Source: Craterostigma plantagineum (Eukaryota > Streptophyta > Magnoliopsida > Lamiales > Linderniaceae). Taken from it: 64,000 nt of DNA. The position numbers and the translations under genes were made by a program. The notes under the pieces are model-generated. The model was not told the DNA's origin. It made no database searches and saw only the letters and a list, made by a program, of their open reading frames with translations. The DNA is taken from NCBI GenBank assembly GCA_027422505.1, contig JAPQWV010000330.1, positions 558,001-622,000 on the forward strand. The letters are read 5' to 3'. Shown here one piece after another: positions 33,024-44,920 of the stretch (the first letter of the stretch is position 1; each line of letters begins with the position of its first letter).

Positions 33024-33533
33024 ATCTCCCGCCTCCTCCGACTGCTGTTGCCCGCCGCCTCCTCCACCTCCGTCAGTCCGGCGCTCACCTCCGCTTCCGC
33101 CGGGACCCTGCTGCACCGCCACCGTCTACCACCTCGCCATAGCCACCCACTGCCGTCTCGCCACCACCATTGTCCGCCACTTCCTTTGTCTCCATTTTGG
33201 AGCATCTTCTCCTGACCATGGTCAGGAGCTCTTTTCTCCCGATGTGGAGCCAATTCTCCCTTTGTGGGAGCCTCTTCCGATGAAGACAAGAGCCTCAATC
33301 GTTGGACAAAGAAAGTGTAGAGTATTGTTGATTTGGCTTAATAGCCGTTTCTGTGGTAGGGTCTATAGCTCTTTGGTCCAAGTTTGAGATTTTCTTGTTT
33401 TCTGTCGGCTTTTGTTACAATTGTTGTGTGTGCTCCTTTGTGAGCCTTTGTTCTCCCGGTTAATGATGTACCGGTGAGACCCCTTGGGCTATTTAGCTCT
33501 GTATTTTTGTTATTAATGCAAGCAATCGTTTCG

Positions 33534-33566
<33 letters not shown>

Positions 33567-33578
33567 GTCCGCATAATT
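32776..33578 (+). mobile_element. Poly(A) retroposon with 16-bp target duplication (LINE-like or chimeric)
   Basis: AACTGTCCGCATAATT occurs at 32776-32791 and again at 33563-33578, flanking about 770 bp that ends in a run of 31 A (33534-33564). A second run of 35 A lies inside at 32987-33021. The 5' part is CT-rich like an mRNA leader. The 3' part is a non-coding region ending tgcaagcaatcgtttcg before the A-run, like the 3' end of a plant L1-type LINE. Target duplication plus poly(A) shows L1-type retroposition. No open reading frame of a LINE remains. Confidence 0.88.
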
Positions 33579-33953
33579 TCGTCCTTTTTTTAAAACGTTA
33601 AAAGAGGCACGAAGTGGTAGTTGAAGTTCAAACCCCACGTGCACCCACCACTGACAGGAACCACGTTTCAGACGGACCATATACCAATGGGCTCGACAAA
33701 GTCAATAGACGGAAAATAAATAGAAACATATAGAAACTGCCAAAAACGAGCACATCGGTAAAAAAACTCCCGCATAGTTTCTTTCTTTTATTACAATGCA
33801 ATTGAGGGGAAAACAAAATCTTACATCGTCTCTAACTCGGAGTGAATAGTAGTATAGCAGAATCCCATATTTCTGGGAAAGCCATGCCAGGAAACAATTC
33901 ATAAATTATTAGTACATAATGAGAAATTCCTTTCTTCTGCGCTTACTTACAAT

Positions 33954-35329
33954 CTATGCTGTGGCAATGACACGCCGTCTCTCTTCGTTTTCGTCGAGGT
34001 TTAATACTTGCAGCAACTTAGGCCAAGATTCAGGAATGCCTCCAGGCAAATCGAATTCCAGCAACTTCCCTAGCCCACGGTAATAATCCTCGACTGGTTG
34101 GCTCTGTTTTTTTTTTTCGCCCCAAGCAATATAATCAGATTGTGTAGATTAATTCATGCATTTTTGCCCAATGAATTTGATGATCTGGCCAATCAATGCA
34201 TATGAGATGTGTAAGAGCGTTTATAGTAGTAGTACCTTGTCGTTGTAAATGCGAAGCCTTTCTTTAACGACGGTTTCGGTGTCATCAGCACGAGTGATGA
34301 GCTTAGAGACACAGTGGGACGGGGGAAGAAGTGGGGACATAACGATATCGGGATTTCCATTTTCGCCCTTGAGATCGATCGTTGCAACGTTGAAATTCTT
34401 CCCGCATTCCCCGCAAATTCTTCTCCCGAGGCATTTGTCGACAAGAACGGACTCGGGGAGCTTGAGATTCACCACCAAGTCGATGTCTGTTACCTCATCC
34501 AGAATTTCCTACAGGCATTCATAATAAGTTCCTTTATGCTGCTCCTACTTTGTAAAAAATGAAAAACCAACTGCAAGTTAAGCTATGCTGATGCTCCATC
34601 TTCAAGAAGCATTTATGACAGGAAAGTATAAAGCAAATCGAGTTCCTTTGGAAGAAATACAATGTATGATAAGAATTACGACCCATTCGTGCCAAACGAG
34701 TAGACTGGGAAGGGAAAAAATTGCAATCTCACCGCTTGTCTTAAAGTACGAGGAAACCCGTCCAATATAAATCCAGATTCACCTTTGGCTTCTCCCACTT
34801 CAAGCCTCTTTGACAGTAGACTTATAATTATCTCATCAGATACTAACTTTCCCTGGTTCACAATCTCAGCAAGCTGCAAATGGGAAAAAGAGCCGAGACA
34901 TCGACAAGGAAACGAAGTTAGCCATGCTAAAATATCCATGATTCCTATAACACATTAACGATGATTCGTCTACCCTGCAATATCACATACACATCAAATA
35001 TGGCCAAATTGATCAGAGACTATATATAACAAAAGCGAATTAATGGGGGTGCTTACTTGTTTGGACAAAGGTCCCGACGAGGAGAGCTCATGGCGGACGA
35101 GATCGCCGGTGGCTACGTGCGGAACGCCGAGGAGAGCTGAGAGACGGCTAGCGTACGTGCCTTTGCCCACGCCGGGGCAGCCTAAGAACACCCACTGGAC
35201 ATTTCGACCCTTTGGATCTATGCGTGGTGGAGGGAAATCTTGGGATTTCAGCTCGGCGGTGGACAGAGACCGTCGGATGGCGGATATTGAAGAGGATGAG
35301 GATCTGACGAATCGGGTCAAGGCCGCCAT
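33954..35329 (-). CDS. Adenylate kinase, organellar (ADK1/At2g37250-like)
   Basis: Four exons on the minus strand: 35057-35329, 34733-34873, 34236-34508 and 33954-34103; 278 residues, phases 0 throughout. Catalyses ATP + AMP to 2 ADP. Motifs: P-loop [11 protein letters not shown] (about 50-60), [10 protein letters not shown] (AMP-binding), [10 protein letters not shown] (NMP/core), [18 protein letters not shown] at the start of a long LID with a Cys pair, and [16 protein letters not shown]. The N-terminal 35 residues are Ser/Arg-rich, suggesting plastid or mitochondrial targeting. The C-terminus [16 protein letters not shown] is typical of the plant organellar subgroup. It lies next to the WRKY44-like gene and divergent from SPO11-3. 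Confidence 0.93.
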
Positions 35330-35545
35330 TGGTGGGCTGTAGACTAGAGAAGTATTCTAATTTTCACTTTTTATTTTGTGGATTTCTTACAAAAATAGGT
35401 CGGATGTAAGGACCATTTTGTAATTAAATGAAGCGTCTCCTGAAAATAACAATTACCCGCTCGTCTGTGAGAACGAACCAATCACTCCCGCCACCTCAAA
35501 GCAAAAGCCCTAGCTCAGCTCCTTTTCTTGCTAGCTCCGATAGAA
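35330..35545. promoter_or_regulatory. Short divergent promoter, adenylate kinase / SPO11-3
   Basis: Only 216 bp between two ATGs on opposite strands. It contains aaagccctagct near the SPO11-3 start. A shared bidirectional promoter is inferred. Confidence 0.55.
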
Positions 35546-36889
35546 ATGTCCGGCGCCGCCGCAAAGAAGCGAAAGAGACCGGAATCCTCCGCCGAAGCGC
35601 TCCCCTTCAAATCCGACCTCAAACCTGACACTAGCATCATCCAAACCCTCAAAACTCTCAAAAAGAACTCCGAGCCCCTATCGCCGGCCACTATCACCGC
35701 ACTTTCCGAACTCAATCTCCCAACCGAGTGCCGATCTGTGGCGGACCTACCGCTCTCCGCCGTGCAGTCCACCATCGAAACGCTCGCACTCTCAATCGCA
35801 CACTCGATACTCGAAGGAAACGGTTTCTCATTCGCCGTACCGTCTAGAGCCGCCGCGAATCAGCTGTACGTGCCGGAGCTCGATCGGATTGTGTTGAAGG
35901 ACAAGTCTTCTTCCCGGCCGTTTGCCAACGTGGCATCTGTACGTAAAGCCACGATTACGGCGCGCATTTTGCAGCTCATCCACCAGCTATGCCTCAAGAA
36001 CATCCATGTCACCAAGCGTGACCTCTTCTACACCGATGTGAAGCTATTTCAGGTTCAATTTCAACAACTACCAACTGCTTACGATTGCAGTGTTCTTTGA
36101 AATCTCGAGCTAACTTTTCTCTCATTTTTTATCAAGGACCAAACGCAATCAGATGCTATACTCGACGATGTGTCCTGCATTTTAGGATGCACAAGGTCGA
36201 GCTTAAACGTGGTTGCAGCCGAAAAAGGCGTGGTTGTGGGGAGGTTAATTTTCAGCGATAACGGAGACATGATCGACTGCACAAAGATGGGAATGGGCGG
36301 AAAAGCAATACCTCCTAACATAGACAGAGTCGGAGATATGCAGAGCGATGCATTGTTCATACTCTTGGTGGAGAAGGACGCAGCTTATATGAGGCTGGCC
36401 GAGGACAGATTCTACAATAGGTTTCCATGTATAATCGTGACTGCTAAAGGTCAGCCCGACGTAGCCACGAGGTTGTTCTTGAGGAAGATGAGGATGGAGT
36501 TGAAGTTGCCCGTGCTTGCATTGGTTGATAGTGATCCATATGGGCTGAAAATTTTGTCCGTTTATGGCTGTGGATCGAAGAATATGTCGTATGACAGTGC
36601 GAACTTGACTACCCCTGATATAAAGTGGTTAGGGGTTAGGCCCAGTGACTTGGATAAGTATAAGATACCTGAGCAGTGTAGGCTGCCCATGACGGATCAG
36701 GATGTTAAGACGGGGAAGGATTTGTTGGAGGAGGATTTCGTGAAGAAGAATCCAGGGTGGGTTGAGGAGTTGAATCTGATGGTGAAGTCGAAGCAGAAGG
36801 CCGAAATCCAAGCTTTGAGCTCGTTCGGTTTTCAGTATCTTACTGAGGTTTATTTGCCGTTGAAGCTTCAGCAGCAGGACTGGCTTTGA
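35546..36889 (+). CDS. SPO11-3: DNA topoisomerase VI subunit A (SPO11-3/RHL2/BIN5)
   Basis: Two exons, 35546-36052 and 36137-36889; 419 residues. Subunit A of plant topoisomerase VI, which with subunit B (RHL3/HYP6) and RHL1/MID decatenates DNA and is needed for endoreduplication. Seen: basic N-terminus AAKKRKRPE (nuclear signal), winged-helix domain ending KRDLFYTD with the presumed catalytic Tyr at about 162, and the Toprim domain with [12 protein letters not shown] (acidic residue for metal) and ALVDSDPYG. The long form without the SPO11-1/2 N-terminal pattern, and [14 protein letters not shown], match SPO11-3. The ATG at 35546 is preferred; the six codons before it lack an ATG. The tail-to-tail PPR neighbour is the same as in Arabidopsis. 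Confidence 0.95.
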
Positions 36890-37143
36890 TTCATGAGCTG
36901 ATAGGTTTCTGGAGAATGTAGTGAGTGTTAGAAAGTGATTATGTATCCGAAACAGTGTACTGATTTCCGACCCTGAGAATGAAAGTTGAACTTACATCAT
37001 TGCTATGCCTAACAGATTTTGGATCAGTAAGGTTGGACAAGCCTCTATAGTGGAGATTGTGTTTTGATACAGGGCAAAAAAACAACGAATGATTGTATGC
37101 ATATAAATTGACTCTGCATTGGCCGATTAAATGTAAACCAACC

Positions 37144-40100
37144 TCACGGTGTAGATGAATAAATCTTCCTTTGTAACCAACGATGCAACGACTCTTTGGT
37201 TACTTTTAAGCGTTGTAGAACTACGGGTCTTCTGGTTGGAGACTCTGATGTGCGCTGCGGGTCGATACTTACGTTGTTCCTGGTTCTGGAGCCTAATGAG
37301 AAAACCTGAAGCCCTAAGTCATGCTGTAGTAATCTTACGATGGCCTCCTTAATTCCAGTTTCTTCTTTGGCTACAAGAGCACCGAGTTCTTGTAGGCCTA
37401 ATATGATGAGTAAATCGTCTTTTACTGAACTCCCTGCACCAAAAGCAAGGTTGAGAGTTAGCTGCATTACACATAGTAGATCGTTATGGAACGTCGTTGG
37501 CTGATCTTACGAAATGTAATAATGGCAGGCAAAAGGCATGTCTCAGAAGAAAGAATGTAATAATGGCGTGACAAAAGCCATGCCTCAGAAGAAAGAACAA
37601 CGATCATGTCACAATTATTTGAGGGCATCTACAGTGAGATAATTAGAAGGGATTTGTTTAATTACCTGCAACATACATTTCCTTGATTTTCCGAAGAACG
37701 GCCAGCACGACGATTCGTGCTTCCAGCTGTCATCACACATTTCATGTAGTTTCGATAGTCAAGCAAACTTCCACAATGCAAAGGATTGCATGTATCTTAA
37801 AAGCTGTAGAATCCAACTGCTATTATGTTGAGGATAGTGATACCTTGGATAGACCTCTGAGGTTGATGGAAAAGCTTTCAGCATTGCTTTCATGCAAATG
37901 CTCTGCAACTTTCTCCAGAAGCAAACTTTGAGGCCCAAAATCTGTTGTGCTAGAAGAAGGCCGGCCTTCCTTCTGATCTTCATTATGCATGCATGACTCC
38001 TTCACACCACTCCTCGATGAGTTGCTTGAGATAGTAATCATTGGGTTTATACCTACAGGTGTTGGTTTGGAGTAAATGAGATCAGGAAGAAATCAAATTT
38101 GGGGACTGGCATTATAAAATTATCCTCAGTCTCGGTTGATACCCTGCTTTCCTCATACGCTGATATATAGCTAGGCATTGTTGTACTTCCTGGAGAGAAC
38201 CATATCTTCTACGAGCCCTAAGAAGAGTGTTGAAAGTCACCTGAAATTGTGGAAGTGTTTTAAAAAAATAAATTGATCTTGCTTTCTCAGGTAAGAATAC
38301 ATGTGAATTTAGTAGACTGTAGGACCAACCCAGAAAAAAGTACTCACCATATTTGGTTTGATTTGATATTTCTCCATTTCAGCGAACACAGAATATGCAA
38401 GCTTGGGATTGTTCTGCTCCACACAGATCTGTATTTGAATATCAAAATACAATAGAAAACAAGCTGAGGGAGATGTAGTGTATAATTATAATCGATATGG
38501 GAAATCTGAATTGTGGAAGAAGGAGAGAGAGGGAACCTTGATAGCAGTGGTATATGCTATGACATCAGGTTGAATACCAGTGTCCCTCATGGATCTCAAG
38601 ATCTGAAATGCAAAGCAAAAGACATTTGACAGAAACAACATCATCCATCAAAGGTCACATCTTTCAATTAAAGCTTAATTTTACTTACCTGCACGGCGCC
38701 CATAACGTTTCCAGCGGCTCCACAAATATCCATCAAAATTGACCAACTTATATGATTAGGGGAAAGCCCCAGAGTCTTCATTTCATCCATCAAAGCTTTC
38801 ACACGATAATAATCAGTTCCACAGGCTTTCATCAAAATATTGTACGTCGAAATGGTGGGTCTAAATGGGATTTTCCGGGTTAAGTGTGAGCCAGATTTGT
38901 ACAATGCTGCATTACTATTCGACCTGTTTTCATCAAGATTTGCCTTTTGAAAACTGTTTTCTCTCCAGCTCTCAAATAACCGAAACGCTCGATCGAATTG
39001 GCGAGCCTCGACGCAAGCATGTAGAAGACTATTGAAACAAAGTGCATTTGGTTGTCCACCAGCTTCAAGCATTTCATCAAACAGTTTTGTAGCTTGGTCA
39101 ACGACACCTGCATTAGCACATGCACTGATCAATGATGACCATGTAACTGTGTTAGGAGCGACGCCAGATGACATCATATCTTCTTTGACTTCGAGTGCAG
39201 CTTTCCACATTTTGAAATCAGCTAGGACCTGAATGTCAAATCAGCCGTTAATATTCTCACAAAAGTTAAGCTGTATGAGTCTAAGTAGCTCCCCAGTATG
39301 TGATATAAATGGCACCTTTATCATCGTGCTGTATGTGAAAACATCCAGTTTAAGTGTCCCTTCCACCTCCAACTTCCGCATTTCCTGGTAAATTTCTTGG
39401 GCAAGTTGAATATTTCTGGAAAGACTACATGACTTCAGCAGGATGTTGCGAGATGTGATGTCAGCTGTCACACCGAGTTTCTGGATGCAAAATTTGCTTG
39501 ATGTGACGATTTGATATATCATTAACAGATCAATGAGATAAAAAATATAAAAGAAGAAGCGATGGCAGCAATATTTTGCATCACAAGCACAGATGTACAG
39601 GAGGCATGAATGAGAAAAAGGAAAATCTTACATCCATTTGCTTATAGATATGCAGGGTGTAACTCAAATCTGATGCATTTACATTCATGAGGCTATTGAC
39701 AACAAATGAGTTTGGGGTAATGCCACTGGCAAGTAACTCCTGAAACAACATACAAATATTACGAACAGTAGAATTCATAATCGGTGGTAAAATCGAAAAA
39801 CCTTTGGAAAGTTGCCATTACAGGTTAAAAAAATCATTAGAGCAATTACCTCATAAATGGTCCTTGACTTCAAGTAGTCCCTACAAAGACCACATACATC
39901 GATCATTGTGCGGTACATATGCATGTTAGGAGAACTCATATATTTCTTGGATTCTTCAAATGCAGCCAGGGCAGATTCCAAGTCACATTTCTTTCCGAAT
40001 TCAAGTATTATAGAACAAAAGAGTATTTCTGCATGTGGGAAGACTTGTGTACACCTGCAAGGTAACAATAAACGAAAATTGAAACGATTAATCACTGAAG

Positions 40101-41100
40101 AATTATAGTATCCAAAGTTATACTTCCATTACGTCTATATCAGAGGCCAAGTTCCAGGAGCACAATGACAATTTAGTACATGAAAAGCTTGAAACGTCAA
40201 GTCTATCGTTAAATGTGTGATCTTTGAGAAAATAGAGCAGATGTTAACTTATTAGCTTAAAATTTTGTAACTTGACAACAACTTCTGACTGCCTCTCTTT
40301 TTCCTGTTTAGTGCTGTAATCACTGTCTACAAAAATGTTAAGTACCGACCTTATGGCAGCAATAGGATCCCTCTTGATGATGCAAAGGCTTATGACATCA
40401 GACGGTTCCACCAATTCTTTTAGTCGAAACTGATATCCTGAATCAATGGGAAATCATTTCCATTACAGAATATGGTTCTCCAATAAAATTTATTTCCGCT
40501 AATATATGAAGCGCAGACAATCGATAATGTCAAAGACTCAAAATCGAATACCATAGCACTGTTTGATCCAAGAGTACCTGCAAGCGTCTCCAACAAGCTC
40601 GCTAATCGCGCCACGTCACCGCGATCCAACAGTCCACGACACTCACCTCTGACAGTTTCCAGCACAGCTCCATCACACATCTCCACAGGCTCAATCCCCA
40701 AGCTCCTAGCGACTTCTAAAAAAGCATCAAGCGTTCCTTCACCAACCATCCTCGCAATGCCGCCCGCAACGCTCTTCGCATAAAGCATCGCCACGAACTC
40801 CGATGCACTCACGCCAGACGATATCACGTTTTCCGCAATCATAACAAAGTCATCGAGCCTACCGTCTTCCACGAGCTTAGAGGCAAGCTCTGCGTTGTAC
40901 CTCACACTTTGGCGGTTGTGCCGCCGCGAAGATAGAATGAGAGGGGAGCTGGCTGCGACGTTAGCTCTCGGCTTGGCTCGAGCTTTGGAGGCAGCGCCGG
41001 TTGAAGATGGGTGGCGACGTGGCGTCCGATTCGGGCGTGGAGGCGTGGGTGACGGTGGAACGGCGGTGGAGGAAGCTAGGACTGAGAGTGCGTCCATCAT
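37144..41100 (-). CDS. PPR protein, At5g02830-like, plastid (frameshift in exon 10)
   Basis: Twelve exons on the minus strand: 40578-41100, 40350-40437, 39850-40054, 39632-39739, 39316-39480, 38689-39228, 38537-38602, 38348-38428, 38143-38240, 37844-38052, 37666-37726 and 37144-37433. The predicted protein is about 770 residues. Many P-type PPR repeats are seen: NMHMYRTMIDVCGLCRDY, PNSFVVNSLMNVNASDLS, VTWSSLISACANAGVVDQATKLFDEM, PNALCFNSLLHACVEARQFDRAF and HISWSILMDICGAAGN. The Ser/Pro/Arg-rich N-terminus suits a plastid transit peptide. The C-terminal region (LRGLSK, EARIVVLAVLR and RRPVVLQRLKVT) is SMR-like and matches At5g02830. PPR proteins bind organelle RNA; the target is unknown. Odd: exon 10 is 209 nt where 208 or 211 is needed, so the frame shifts by one near 37985. 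Confidence 0.9.
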
Positions 41101-41410
41101 TTTCGTTTTCTTTTCCACTGTTTGTTCTTTACTTTCACCGATTCCATAAATATATTCTCTTCAGTTGTCATTTCTAAGGATTGAATTTGGAAGGAGGGCG
41201 TTTCACAATCACAATAAAGCGACATAGAAATGCTTGGTCGCGCGAAACTCTCCTCTCTAATCTAACATCGCCCATTTTCTATGGGCCCAAGCCCAATTAA
41301 TTCGGCGGCCCATTATATCGGTGATGCCTAAATATAAGGAACCTCTGCCGTACATTTCGCGCAAGTGTCTCGAAAACCCTAATTCAGCTAACACACTTAC
41401 CGCCACCGCG
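41101..41410 (+). promoter_or_regulatory. Divergent promoter PPR / RPL4 with site II and telo-box
   Basis: TGGGCCC at 41282-41288 followed by aagccca and cggcccatta are site II elements. AAACCCTAA at 41374-41382 is a telo-box. This pair is the known signature of plant ribosomal-protein and cell-cycle-linked promoters. Confidence 0.85.
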
Positions 41411-43284
41411 ATGGCCGCCGCAGCTCGTCCACTTGTAACCGTACAGTCGCTGGAAGGCGATATGGCCACCGATTCTAACTCCGTCCCGATTCCCGACGTC
41501 ATGAAGGCGCCGATCCGGCCGGATATTGTTACATTTGTCCACTCACAGATCTCGAACAACGCTCGTCAGCCTTACGCCGTGTCGAAGAAGGCCGGACATC
41601 AGACCTCGGCCGAGTCCTGGGGTACGGGGCGCGCCGTGTCGCGTATTCCCCGTGTTCCTGGTGGCGGTACCCATCGTGCCGGCCAGGGTGCCTTCGGAAA
41701 CATGTGTCGTGGTGGAAGGATGTTTGCTCCGACTAAGATCTGGAGGAGATGGCACAGAGCTGTAAACGTTACGCAGAAGAGGCACGCCGTTGTGTCGGCG
41801 ATCGCGGCGTCGGCGGTTCCTGCGCTCGTAATGGCTCGTGGGCATAGGATTGAAGATGTTCCGGAATTGCCGCTTGTTGTGTCTGACTCTGCTGAGGCGG
41901 TTGAGAAGACTAATGCCGCCATCAAGGTAACCCCTGGGAATTCATTTGGATGGTATATTCATTCCTTCAATGTATTGATTAATACACTTCGTTGTAATCT
42001 GATACCGTTCGAATTCTAGTCTACGGATAATTTTGCATGAAAACGCAGCATGCTAAATCATATTTAGGTCTCATCATTGTCTCATTTTGTTCTTGTGAAG
42101 GGTAAACCGATATGATTTTTTCTGCCTTGTTGTTGTTGTTCGGCCAGTTCATGATGGAAACAGAAATGTGATATTTGTGTTTGAGCGTAGTGATTGCATC
42201 AGCTGTTTGTTTCTAAAATACGTAGCGATGGTATTTTATTGAATTTGTTCAAACTGCTTGGTGATGTTAGAAAGCTTTAAATGATGTGCTAATAAATGGA
42301 ATAGAAGATGGTAGATATACAACAGTTTATCAATGTGGTGCACATCTTTTCTCCCTTTCGTTCTATTTCCCATTGCTACATAAAGCGCTTTTATTGCTGG
42401 CTTCTGATATTCGTGAAACAATTTTGATCATATGCAGCTGCTGAAACAAATTGGAGCTTTTCCTGATGTTGAAAAGGCTAAAGACAGCCATGCTATTCGT
42501 CCTGGTAAAGGAAAAATGCGCAACCGTCGGTATATTTCTCGCAAGGGACCTTTGGTTGTCTATGGAACTGAAGGAGCCAAGCTTGTGAAGGCTTTTAGGA
42601 ACATCCCAGGTGTCGAGGTTGTCCACGTGTCCCGTCTCAATCTCCTGAAGCTTGCCCCCGGTGGTCATCTAGGGAGGTTTGTCGTTTGGACCAAGACTGC
42701 TTTTGAGAAGCTTGATGAGATTTATGGAACCTTCGATAAGCCGTCTGAGAAAAAGAAGGGTTATCTTCTGCCAAGGGGCAAGATGCTGAATGCTGACCTG
42801 GCTAGGATCATCAACTCCGATGAGGTCCAGTCCGTGGTTAAGCCAATCAAGAAGGAGGTGATTAGGGCTCCCCTGAAAAAGAATCCGTTGAAGAATTTGA
42901 ATGTCATGCTGAAGCTAAACCCTTATGCCAAGGCTGCGAAGAGGATGGCACTGTTGGCCGAAGCAGAGAGGGTAAAGGCGAAGAAGGAGAAGCTTGATAA
43001 GAAGAGGAAGCCAATTACCAAGGTAAGTCTTGAATTTGATTTCGTACTTATTTTATTTCGATTCGTCTATAGACATGTTCCATGAGAATTTCAGTGTTGA
43101 TTCAGTTTCTTCGATACGTTAATTATGTGGACATATATATTTGAATTTCCTATGTGCTTGTGTTTTGTAGGAGGAAGCTGCTGCAATCAAATCTGCAGGC
43201 AAGAACTGGTACAGAACTATGATTTCGGACAGTGACTACACAGAGTTCGAAAATTTCACAAAGTGGTTGGGCGTGTCTCAGTGA
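41411..43284 (+). CDS. RPL4: 60S ribosomal protein L4 (uL4)
   Basis: Three exons, 41411-41926, 42438-43022 and 43171-43284; 404 residues. Large-subunit cytosolic ribosomal protein; its long internal loop reaches the peptide exit tunnel. Seen: [12 protein letters not shown], the loop [21 protein letters not shown] followed by [20 protein letters not shown], then [42 protein letters not shown] and a Lys-rich C-terminus ending [10 protein letters not shown]. All are standard eukaryotic uL4 features at normal length. Codon use and intron positions look ordinary. Confidence 0.97.
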
Positions 43285-43444
43285 TCGAATCGAACTACTC
43301 TTTTCCTTGGGGGTAATCCTTGTTTAATTGGTTGGTGTTTATTTTTGTTATGGAGATTTTGCTGAGAATACTGTCAAGACCACCAAAGTTGTGGTTTGGA
43401 AGTTCCGTACATTTTCTATTTTATTTATTTGATATTTGGGAGAC
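43285..43444. other. RPL4 3' flank
   Basis: 3' UTR and downstream sequence of RPL4 up to the hAT remnant. Confidence 0.5.
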
Positions 43445-44920
43445 TAGGTTTTGGAATCGAATCGAATAGCGTGGTATTCTATTTGTATTCGGTTAACCTG
43501 TCGAATATTCTTATTCGTATTCGTTTAGTATTCGAATCTTTATTCCGATTCGAATGTGAATTAGAATATATTCGAAAATATCCGAATATTCGGATTCGAC
43601 TGTAAATTTTTTTCTTTATAAAATCTGTAATAAAAAGCAGATATTATAATTTAAAATTCCCAAGCATACAATTGATTTCATTATTAATATATCTTACAAA
43701 ACCGCATTCAACCCAAAACGATCGCTAAACGAGACAGAGATCAACCGATTATTGTCTCCTTGCTTTCGGAAATTACGCTTGCAAAATAACATCAACCGAT
43801 TCTTCTTCCATCTATAAGAGAATTAAGAGATTAATACCAAATTGACTGAAATCCATCATCTTTTCAATCAACATAAAATTCAATCAGCACATGATAAAAA
43901 TATCCGAATAATCGGTTTAGTGATTCTGTGAAGTTGTCGAACCCAATCTGCTCCACATATCAAGACTTGCACCATATCGGATGATAACCTAGAGCTGTAA
44001 GGATCTAAAACTCGGGTCCCAGCACTAAATGTAGCCTCAGACGCCACTGTGCTACATCTTGAATTTCGGGACCATCGTCATCTTCAATACTACCACCTCC
44101 ATCATTTGCCTCTGCTCTCGGACTTAATACCTTTCATTACACGTTTAGTAATTAAAAATCAAAAAATAAAAGCAAGTACTCATGCGGAAATAATTTATAG
44201 TCAGTTATATAGTTATTTTCACATACAATATACAATATTACCTCGTGAATTGGTTTGTGCAATGTCATCTCCTTGAACTGCTTCTTCTATTGCATTTGAA
44301 GTAATACACATGTCCTTCAATATAGTTACACACGTCATATGCAACAAATCACACAAAACTTTCAATATAGCAAGGAGTCAGAACCAAAACATCAAGATTT
44401 CAATTTAACAATTATTTTTTAAGATAATTTCGAACTAATACAAAGCAGAGTTTTCCTGAAATACCTCACTATCGGAGAAAATAACAGTGACGTGGTTGGA
44501 CCAGGTGGCTGGCGGCGGGTTCGATGATGGCTTTTGGCGAAGGCGAGAGCTGCTATCGATTTCTAAGTTTGTGAACTGCGAGTGCTATCTTTGAATTGTG
44601 ATTTGTGCGTGATTTTTGATGGGCTTGTTGATTTTTGGGCTATACTATTTGTATTGGGCTTTATATTCTAAAGTCTAAAAACATTCTTAACGGGCTATTG
44701 AATTACAATTACTTATAATATATTAAAATGTATAAATATATATTAAATTATTCGAATCGAATAATTCGATTAATATTTGAATCGAATATAGTGATTTTGT
44801 ATTCGTATTCTGATAGTTCTTAGAATAAAAAAATACTCTTATTCGGATTAGTATTCTAAATATTCAAACTCGAATCTTAAAATTTCGAATCGAACAAAAA
44901 AAGTTTGATTCATTTGCAAT
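43445..44920 (-). mobile_element. Degenerate hAT element (deleted)
   Basis: About 1.48 kb. Both edges are built of TTCGAAT/ATTCGAT repeats (ttggaatcgaatcgaatag at about 43453; cgaatcgaac and ttcatttgcaatctta at about 44893-44920, which reads TAAGATTGCAAATGAA on the other strand, like a hAT end). Inside, on the minus strand, is the last part of a hAT transposase. The rest of the transposase is missing or unrecognisable, so this is a dead or non-autonomous copy. Exact ends and an 8-bp duplication could not be fixed. Confidence 0.75.
43880..44053 (-). pseudogene. hAT transposase C-terminal dimerisation domain fragment
   Basis: 57 codons on the minus strand with STVASEATFSAGTRVLDPY, SRLSSDMVQVLICGADWVR and a stop at 43880-43882. 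The S-VAS-ATFS-G-RVLDPYRS-L and ALIC-DW pattern is the conserved hAT dimerisation block seen in plant BED-type transposases. Nothing upstream extends the reading frame. Confidence 0.85.

Noticed and set aside
32750..33298. 182-codon minus-strand frame, Gly/Trp/Glu-rich with a poly-Phe run
   Set aside because: It crosses the poly(A) tract and low-complexity CT-rich parts of the retroposon; composition is the product of repeats, not a protein.
41599..41925. Antisense frame inside RPL4 exon 1
   Set aside because: Shadow frame of a GC-rich conserved exon.
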